Made by a program: the position numbers and the translations under genes
Notes under the pieces: generated by a model
The model's database searches: none
Seen by the model: only the letters and a program-made list of their open reading frames with translations
What the model was told of the DNA's origin: nothing
Part shown: one piece after another, positions 59,157 to 64,000 of the stretch
Numbering within the stretch: position 1 is the first letter of the stretch
Layout: each line of letters begins with the position of its first letter
Assembly (NCBI RefSeq): GCF_020731145.1
Contig: NZ_JAJFZN010000003.1
Location: 558,001-622,000 of the forward strand
Reading direction: 5' to 3'
Source of the DNA: Sneathiella sp. HT1-7
Lineage (GTDB): Bacteria; Pseudomonadota; Alphaproteobacteria; Sneathiellales; Sneathiellaceae
Length of the DNA stretch: 64,000 nt

Positions 59157-59404
59157 ATTTTATTGCTTATTGCTGCGCGCCCGGACGGTGCGTCCGAATG
59201 CATACAAAACCACATGGCGTGAAGAAGCAAACCGACGGCAGAGTATATCTGCCCTCTCCGGAACAGTGCGATGATTTTGAGTGGAGCTACCAGAGGGCCC
59301 ACGCACGCACCCGTGGGGAGAGGCGGTGGATGGAGGCAGAAGGAGGAGTGGAGTGCTGTCTCTGAGGACCAACTGATGCAAAGGCCACCCGTGCCTGGAT
59401 GTGC
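59157..59404. other. Gap between convergent tad transcription units
   Basis: Between the two terminators lie about 250 bases without a supportable gene. They hold a short CGGACG/CGTCCG hairpin at 59182-59196 and some purine-rich stretches near 59280-59350. A frame of 108 codons crosses it but lacks family features and composition of a real protein. Confidence 0.5.
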
Positions 59405-59405
59405 G

Positions 59406-59437
59406 AAAAAAAAGAGCGGTGGCCAAAACCACCGCTC
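59406..59437 (-). terminator. Terminator of the TadG gene
   Basis: GAGCGGTGG (59414-59422) pairs exactly with CCACCGCTC (59429-59437); on the minus strand T8 follows (59413-59406). It starts 21 bases after the stop at 59459. Confidence 0.88.
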
Positions 59438-59458
59438 CTTAATTTGGAGTATCTCTGT

Positions 59459-61102
59459 TTATTTCGAGATACGCAGGTTACTAAGTTCCTCACCGATGGT
59501 GTTGAAGTTGTCAGCGAGCTCGTCTGCAGATGTTGCGACAAACGCATGCTTGGGCGATGTGGCGCAGTCTCTCATCATGGTGGAGTTTCCGTCTACAAGC
59601 AGCACTGTATAGACTATAACCCCGGCACTTTTCATCGCCGAACAGGTCGCGAGAACCTTGTCGTCAACTATATCTGGATAGCTCGAATAGCTACTGCTGT
59701 TGAGAGCACTTTGTCTGAGAAAGCCTCGATAATCATATTTGCTTGTTGAAGGAGTTGTGTCGAAAAGCTCCTGGCGCGCATATGCATGATAAATATCATA
59801 AGAGTTACTATTCGTGCCGAGTGTGTTGAGCCCATCTGTCATCAGGACAACAACTTTATCCATAAACTCTTCGCCATAGTTGAGCGGCAGTGCGGAATAC
59901 CCCGTCGGAAGATTTAGGGTTGATGAACCATACCATTCACCGCGCCAGTGTGGAGAGAGTGCACGCCAACCCCAAACCATGCCTAAGTTAACGGCCGTGC
60001 CGCCGTTCGCATCCATGGAATCAATATGAGATTTGATTGTACTCTTTTCGGCTGTGAGCGGTAGAACCTTGCTTGTCGGGCAATATTTATTCGGACCGGT
60101 AGAAGAGCCAACGGAGTAATAATTACCCTTACTGGATTTATACTTCTTCCAGTCATTGTTTGTTTCGCTGTCCCCACCACTGTTATCGCCATGGAAATCG
60201 TTATCCGAATCCCGGAAATAGTCATTCCAGAAATAGGGTACGAAATCGTCATCCGGCGGGTCATCGGACGTATCGACCGTCCCACCAAGAAGATGATCCC
60301 GCATTTCGACGCAGCCTTCCCAGCCATAGACAGTGTCGTTAACACCATCGCCCGTGACATCGCGGCCAAGGGTCGTATTCGACGAATCCTGGGTAAAGAT
60401 GCTTGCCGAGTTGCTGGTGAGGTTTGTTTTATAGCTGTTTTTTAGCCAGTCTATATTCTGTGGCCCCACATTAACGGCCATCGTATAGGGAACGATACCA
60501 ACCCAAAGTTTATCCTTGGTTTCATCGTTGCCGTAGAGAATATCTACAAGGTTTTTTGCGGCCGATTTCAGTTCCGTCATGCGCGTACTGCCGCTGAGGT
60601 AAGAATCCATTGATCCTGTGTTATCCAGGACCAATACAAGCTCCATCCCGCGGTTGTCGCGTTTGATTTCGGTCACGGCGCCGACGGCAAGCGAAGGCTG
60701 ACCCAATACGTTCATAAAAGTCGTACCCAAGTCTGCGCGAACATTGAGCGAAATATTCTCTCGTGTCGAATCCCAGGTGACTGTTGATGAATCCATTGTT
60801 ATCGTGGAGGTGCCCATAAAGCCCGATGGGAAGTTTGCGTCGAAATATTTCTGTGCATCGGCGTAAATTTCTGCATCCGTAGGCGCAAAGATATTCCGTC
60901 CTACGGCGAGACCAGCCGCATCCAGGGCTGTGGATAGCTTCGATTTCAGGACATATGCACGCCCCAGATCGATTGAAAGGCCGATTGCCCCGAAAAGAGG
61001 GATTGCCAGAAATGCAATAATTACGGCAGACACGCCTTGGTTGTTCTTGGAAAAGCGCGTGATGAACCGTCGTAATGAATCGAATGAATATTTTTTACTC
61101 AT
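59459..61102 (-). CDS. TadG-like protein with von Willebrand A domain
   Basis: The start at 61102 (MSKKYSFDSL) is preferred over 61117. The 547-residue protein has an N-terminal membrane/pilin-like segment QGVSAVIIAFLAIPLFGAIG (22-41) and then a VWA domain whose MIDAS begins D160-N-T-G-S164, with Asp/Asn-rich insertions (about 250-330, including DVTGDGVND) that look like calcium loops, and LMTDGLNTLG as the third MIDAS segment. TadG proteins help surface attachment of Flp pili. The gene is on the opposite strand from the other tad genes, which is not usual. Upstream is an AT-rich region with a CtrA-type box 57 bases away. Confidence 0.92.
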   Translation of the reverse strand: MSKKYSFDSLRRFITRFSKNNQGVSAVIIAFLAIPLFGAIGLSIDLGRAYVLKSKLSTALDAAGLAVGRNIFAPTDAEIYADAQKYFDANFPSGFMGTSTITMDSSTVTWDSTRENISLNVRADLGTTFMNVLGQPSLAVGAVTEIKRDNRGMELVLVLDNTGSMDSYLSGSTRMTELKSAAKNLVDILYGNDETKDKLWVGIVPYTMAVNVGPQNIDWLKNSYKTNLTSNSASIFTQDSSNTTLGRDVTGDGVNDTVYGWEGCVEMRDHLLGGTVDTSDDPPDDDFVPYFWNDYFRDSDNDFHGDNSGGDSETNNDWKKYKSSKGNYYSVGSSTGPNKYCPTSKVLPLTAEKSTIKSHIDSMDANGGTAVNLGMVWGWRALSPHWRGEWYGSSTLNLPTGYSALPLNYGEEFMDKVVVLMTDGLNTLGTNSNSYDIYHAYARQELFDTTPSTSKYDYRGFLRQSALNSSSYSSYPDIVDDKVLATCSAMKSAGVIVYTVLLVDGNSTMMRDCATSPKHAFVATSADELADNFNTIGEELSNLRISK

Positions 61103-61158
61103 GCTGACACCATGCAATCAAAATAAATTTTGCTGCTTATCAACATCGGGCAAAAATT

Positions 61159-61173
61159 TTAAGAATTCATTAA
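61159..61173 (-). promoter_or_regulatory. CtrA-type box upstream of tadG
   Basis: TTAAGAATTCATTAA fits TTAA-N7-TTAA. It begins 57 bases ahead of the tadG start on the minus strand. The background is AT-rich, so by itself the match is weaker than those at 57754 and 62332. Confidence 0.5.
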
Positions 61174-61385
61174 TTTAATAACTGAATTTCAGTAAAATTA
61201 TTTTAATTATTTATAATATTTCCAAGTTTAATCGTTGTTATACAATATTTTATAGTATGAATTATGAAATTTAGAAATATTAAATAAATAAAATGAAAAA
61301 TTTAAGTATTCATACGAAGTTATTATTTTTTTATGCAAAATTTTACCTTTTATTCATTGTTCGTAGGTCAAAAAAATTAATTCCT

Positions 61386-61400
61386 TTAACTATTGATTAA
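61386..61400 (+). promoter_or_regulatory. CtrA-type box upstream of flp1
   Basis: TTAACTATTGATTAA fits TTAA-N7-TTAA and has the TTAAC half site. It lies 200 bases ahead of the pilin start, implying a leader of about 160-190 bases. Confidence 0.55.
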
Positions 61401-61600
61401 TGAATTGGGGTTTAAATGACCTCCAAGGCGCGAGGCAAGACGAACTTGGGAAGCGCTTTAACTTTAAGGGGCTTTTCAGGTTGCGGGTTCAACGCGGGCT
61501 AAAAAGTCTGGATACCTAAAGGGTCTTGAAAACCTGGCGGGACTACAACCAAGTTTTGTTTAGTGTCAGGATTAAAGTCCTGAATTTTAGGAGACTCAAA

Positions 61601-61831
61601 ATGATTAAAGTAATCCGTTCTTTTGTAACAGACGAGTCTGGTGCTACGGCTATTGAATATGGTCTGATCGCTGCCCTCGTCGCTCTTGTTGGTGTTGTTG
61701 CTTTTACAGCTCTCGGTGACACGATCGTTGGTGCATTCGACGACATCGCAGAAGCTCTCTGCACAGGTACTGGCGGTACTTATACTGCTTCTGTTACTGG
61801 TGCAAACGCTGCAGCTGGTTCTTGCAGCTAA
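61601..61831 (+). CDS. flp: Flp-family type IVb pilin, first copy
   Basis: AGGAG at 61589-61593 sets the ATG at 61601, giving 76 residues. The prepilin site is G14|A15-TAIE19-YGLIAALVALVG: the cut after Gly leaves Glu at +5, as in Flp pilins. The hydrophobic helix continues to about 50, then a short C-terminal tail with Cys at 54 and 75 (ALCTGTGG ... GSCS). It should be the main subunit of the Tad pilus. A GC-rich hairpin without T tract follows the stop. Confidence 0.95.
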   Translation: MIKVIRSFVTDESGATAIEYGLIAALVALVGVVAFTALGDTIVGAFDDIAEALCTGTGGTYTASVTGANAAAGSCS

Positions 61832-61847
61832 TTTAGCTATTCGGAGC

Positions 61848-61871
61848 GGGACGCCGGTTCGCCGGCGTCCC
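61848..61871 (+). repeat. Perfect hairpin between the two flp genes
   Basis: GGGACGCCGG (61848-61857) and CCGGCGTCCC (61862-61871) pair exactly, closing a TTCG loop. The T run needed for termination is missing (CTTCATCC follows). It may act as an mRNA stabiliser or partial stop so that the first pilin exceeds the second. Confidence 0.75.
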
Positions 61872-61941
61872 CTTCATCCAGGCCTAAAGGCTTGGGCCGT
61901 ATTGCCACGATAGATATCGAAATAGTAATCTGGAGGTAGGT

Positions 61942-62157
61942 ATGGTTCACGTAGCAAGTTTTTTTAACGACGAGACCGGTGCCACCGCCATTGAATACGG
62001 TTTGATTGCCGCCCTCGTATCTATCGCTGCTGTTGTGGCCTTTGGTTCAACCGGCGAAACAATCCTTGAAGCCTTCACCGGTATAACCGAGGATTTCTGT
62101 GTTGCCATTGGTGGAAATTTTTCTCTTTCCAACGACGGTCTCAACAGCTGTTCTTAA
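61942..62157 (+). CDS. Flp-family type IVb pilin, second copy
   Basis: GGAGGTAGGT precedes the ATG at 61942. The 71-residue protein has the same processing region, G13|A14-TAIE18-YGLIAALVSIAA, and a C-terminal tail with Cys53 and Cys70 (DFCVAIGG ... NSCS). The sequence is clearly homologous to but distinct from the first copy. It may be a minor pilin or condition-specific subunit. Confidence 0.93.
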   Translation: MVHVASFFNDETGATAIEYGLIAALVSIAAVVAFGSTGETILEAFTGITEDFCVAIGGNFSLSNDGLNSCS

Positions 62158-62204
62158 TCCCATTCGGATTTTCCCAATCCTTTCAAACACAGTTTAAACA
62201 TCTT

Positions 62205-62225
62205 GACGCTTTCGTGGCGTCTTTT
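62205..62225 (+). terminator. Weak terminator after the second flp gene
   Basis: GACGC (62205-62209) pairs with GCGTC (62217-62221) across a 7-base loop; T4 follows. Short stem, so efficiency is doubtful, but it separates the flp genes from cpaB. Confidence 0.5.
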
Positions 62226-62331
62226 ATCCAAATACCTCTAATTTTATACTATTTTTGCGGGCATTTTAGGAGCTTTCCGATGTGTCATCTAATCTGGAAA
62301 TCTTCGAGATTTTGCCTTTAAAACACCACGA

Positions 62332-62346
62332 ATTTAACCGGAAATT
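62332..62346 (+). promoter_or_regulatory. CtrA-type box upstream of cpaB
   Basis: TTAACCGGAAATTAA fits TTAA-N7-TTAA with the preferred TTAACC half site. It ends 53 bases ahead of the cpaB start. It is nearly the same as the box ahead of tadE (57754). Confidence 0.65.
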
Positions 62347-62399
62347 AATGTCTTCAGGTCTAAGCTACCCGATATTTGAAATCTGATGGATTTAATATC

Positions 62400-63302
62400 A
62401 TGGCGCGAAAATTAATACTGATCGTTTTTGCATTACTTATTACCGGATCAACTGTTTGGTTTGTGCGCAATTGGGCTGGCCAGCGAACTACAGCGCCCGA
62501 AACTGCTGCGCTTGTTGAGACTCAGCCAGTACAACAGAACATAAGAATTCTTGTTGCGGCAACAGAACTTCCCGCTGGAACACTCGTGCAGGAACAGCAT
62601 TTGAAGTGGCAGGCCTGGCCCGAAGACGATGATATCGAGGATCTCTACATTGTAGAAGATTCAGAAGAGCGTTCACTTGAAGATTTTATCGGCACTGTCG
62701 TCCGACATGGCGTTGCCGCAGGTGAGCCAGTTACTGATTCACGCATGGTGAAACCGGGCCAGAGCGGCTTCCTCGCCGCAGTCCTAAGCCCAGGCAAGCG
62801 CGCTGTTTCCATCCCTGTTGATGTTACATCGGGTATTGCCGGATTCGTTTTTCCGGGTGATCGCGTTGATGTCATCTTGACCCATGCTCTTGTTCAGGAA
62901 TCCGAAGTTGAAGGCGAAACAAGTGCCCCGCGCCGGGCCAGTGAGACGATCCTGACGGATGTTCGGGTTGTGGCCATGGATCAGACAACCAACGATCAGG
63001 CGCAGGAGGCCTCCGTTCGTCGCGTCGCCACATTGGAAGTCTCGCCAAAGGGTGCGGAAATTGTCGCGGTTGCCAAGGAATTAGGTGGCTTGTCTCTGTC
63101 TCTGCGTGCACTCGCACGTATAGACGATGAAGCGAAAAGTAAAGACGGAACAGTGGCCTTCAAGGCCGAACGTGGCCGCGGCCATACCTGGGATAGCGAG
63201 GCAAGTCGCCTCATTACCGGCGAAACCCCGCGGACCGGTATTCCGACAACAGTCATCAATGTCGTACGTGCTGGCCAAGCCAAGCAGAAGTTGTTCGACT
63301 AA
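62400..63302 (+). CDS. cpaB: Flp pilus assembly protein CpaB (SAF domain)
   Basis: The start is at 62400 (MARKLILIVFALL); the TTG 24 bases upstream is unlikely. The 300-residue protein has one N-terminal membrane helix, a SAF domain (about 45-105: IRILVAATELPAGTLVQEQHL in pieces), and the CpaB C-terminal beta region with VTSGIAGFVFPGDRVDVILTH and LGGLSLSLRAL. CpaB/RcpC helps assemble the secretin in the outer membrane. It is followed by cpaC 12 bases later, same operon. A prepilin peptidase gene (cpaA) usually found near here is not between flp and cpaB. Confidence 0.95.
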   Translation: MARKLILIVFALLITGSTVWFVRNWAGQRTTAPETAALVETQPVQQNIRILVAATELPAGTLVQEQHLKWQAWPEDDDIEDLYIVEDSEERSLEDFIGTVVRHGVAAGEPVTDSRMVKPGQSGFLAAVLSPGKRAVSIPVDVTSGIAGFVFPGDRVDVILTHALVQESEVEGETSAPRRASETILTDVRVVAMDQTTNDQAQEASVRRVATLEVSPKGAEIVAVAKELGGLSLSLRALARIDDEAKSKDGTVAFKAERGRGHTWDSEASRLITGETPRTGIPTTVINVVRAGQAKQKLFD

Positions 63303-63314
63303 GGAGTAATTTCG

Positions 63315-64000
63315 ATGCTGACCAGACTATTACAACCGTTGGCCGTACTTGGGCTGGGATTGATGTTAGCCGTAGGTGCTCCAACACAAATCCAGGCTGC
63401 ACAGGTTATTAATTCCAAGGGTGATATTCTCGCCTTGACCCTGAATTCAGGGAAGCTTGTTCAGTTGGATCAACCGGCCGTCTCCGTTTTTGTCGGAAAT
63501 CCGGAGCTTGCCGACGTGCAGGTTCAGTCACCGACAATTATATACGTATTCGGGAAAGGCACGGGCAGCACAAATTTGTTTGCTCTAGATGCCAAGGGCC
63601 GGGTTCTGCTCAACTCGCCGATTTCCATTACCCATGATGTGACCTCTTTGAATGACGCCCTTCAAGGTATTAGCCCTTATGGTGGCCTAGTGGCGCGCTC
63701 TACCCCCACCGGCATTATGCTGACCGGGCGAGTGAAATCAGCGGCCCAGGCAGAGGATGCCCGTCGGATGGCGGCGCTTTATCTCGGCGGTGGAACAGTC
63801 TTTAACCGGATCGAGGTGGCCGGCGCGATGCAGGTTAACCTGCGCGTTCGGATCGCAGAGGTTTCGCGTTCTGTCACGAAGCAGTTTGGTGTGAACTGGG
63901 AAGTTTTCGGCCGTATTGGTGATGCCTTCCTTGGCATTGCGACACCGACCGATATTGCGGGATCTGCTGCGACCGGCATTACTCGGCTTGGTACCGGTAC
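63315..64000 (+). CDS. cpaC: Flp pilus secretin CpaC (3' end outside window)
   Basis: The frame starts at ATG 63315 behind AAGGAG and stays open to the window end (228 codons visible). A signal peptide (about 1-29, ending IQAA) is followed by the pilus N-terminal secretin domain (VINSKGDILALTLNSGKLV, then PAVSVFVGNPELADVQVQSP), a BON-like region (LNDALQGISPYGGLVARS, GIMLTGRVKSA), and the beginning of the secretin region MQVNLRVRIAEVSRSVTKQ with FGVNW. CpaC/RcpA forms the outer-membrane channel of the Flp pilus. The remaining tad genes should follow downstream. Confidence 0.95.
   Translation, partial: MLTRLLQPLAVLGLGLMLAVGAPTQIQAAQVINSKGDILALTLNSGKLVQLDQPAVSVFVGNPELADVQVQSPTIIYVFGKGTGSTNLFALDAKGRVLLNSPISITHDVTSLNDALQGISPYGGLVARSTPTGIMLTGRVKSAAQAEDARRMAALYLGGGTVFNRIEVAGAMQVNLRVRIAEVSRSVTKQFGVNWEVFGRIGDAFLGIATPTDIAGSAATGITRLGTG

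Larger units (their letters stand above)
61118..61600. other. AT-rich regulatory region between tadG and flp
   Basis: About 480 bases without a gene. The left 280 bases are very AT-rich and hold two CtrA-type boxes (61159-61173 for tadG, 61386-61400 for flp). The right 170 bases form the flp leader; TCAGGA/TCCTGA (61566-61571 with 61578-61583) makes a hairpin just ahead of the flp ribosome site, and CAGGTT/AACCTG copies permit a longer-range pairing. No gene was found. Confidence 0.6.

Noticed and set aside
59039-59365. 108-codon frame after tadE2
   Set aside because: It starts inside tadE2, runs through a terminator and has no protein-like composition.
61426-61600. GEMM-type c-di-GMP riboswitch in the flp leader
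   Set aside because: The conserved riboswitch core bases are not present; only unspecific hairpins are visible.
1-64000. tRNA, rRNA, CRISPR array, complete insertion sequence or prophage
   Set aside because: No cloverleaf-like stretch, regularly spaced repeats, transposase or phage gene was seen in the gaps or among the coding regions.

Overview
The window looks like chromosomal DNA of an alphaproteobacterium of moderately high GC. The evidence is a glycine-dependent 5-aminolevulinate synthase (hemA), PPK2, chorismate synthase, FabI and a Tad/Flp pilus locus of the Caulobacter type with CtrA-like boxes. The genus cannot be fixed from the sequence. I see no rRNA, tRNA, CRISPR array, complete insertion sequence or prophage. 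Two genes are visibly AT-rich against their surroundings and look acquired: a membrane pentapeptide-repeat protein (906-2306) and a DUF4238 protein (53354-54238).

Layout. 1-7.4 kb: the end of nrdB, the AT-rich pentapeptide gene, ppk2, a 44-residue basic protein, an SDR lacking its catalytic Tyr/Lys, a class III cyclase with TolB-like and TPR parts, and a Bcr/CflA-type exporter behind a possible attenuator leader. 7.7-16 kb: a serine hydrolase, a truncated globin/GAF-cyclase pair, an HxlR regulator, an amidohydrolase, a LysE exporter, three small charged proteins (HhH with a histone-H1-like tail, a 39-residue Lys-rich peptide, an RHH-like protein) and a Baeyer-Villiger type monooxygenase. 16-26 kb: stress and small-molecule genes with local regulators (ArsR-SRPBCC-YciI; HxlR divergent from a flavodoxin-like protein), an NYN protein, a cytosolic NMT1-like protein, ChrA, an acyl-CoA dehydrogenase and a GNAT. 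26-33 kb: an aromatic-hydroxylase-like flavoprotein, a complete TRAP transporter and a DUF3369-GGDEF-EAL protein. 33-44 kb: a D-2-hydroxyacid dehydrogenase-like flavoprotein, Sua5, an acyl-CoA catabolic set (ACAD, MBL hydrolase, enoyl-CoA hydratase, SDR), hemA, Usp, a CDF transporter and pdxH. 44-53 kb: a lipoprotein, a Sel1 protein, DnaJ-like, fabI-aroC-AhpD-like, LysR/DoxX, a thermonuclease-like protein and dusA. 53-57.7 kb: DUF4238, a TauD-family dioxygenase, a phasin-like protein and metG. 57.8-64 kb: a tad locus with two TadE-like genes, a VWA-containing TadG on the other strand, two Flp pilins, cpaB and the start of cpaC.

The most coherent regulatory signal is in the pilus locus. Perfect TTAA-N7-TTAA motifs lie upstream of all four transcription units (tadE, tadG, flp, cpaB), which suggests cell-cycle (CtrA) control. 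Other readable control elements are an FNR-type box at 41.5 bp from the predicted start of the phasin-like gene, palindromic operators next to the ArsR, HxlR and LysR genes, a LiuR-like box in the acyl-CoA cluster, a terminator between dctP and dctQM, and two terminator-like hairpins immediately ahead of the exporter and chrA start codons. No single undescribed system stands out. The best leads are the CtrA-tad wiring with Cys-paired pilins and Ca-loop pseudopilins, the globin-cyclase pair, the Lys-rich small-protein cluster and the two leader hairpins.
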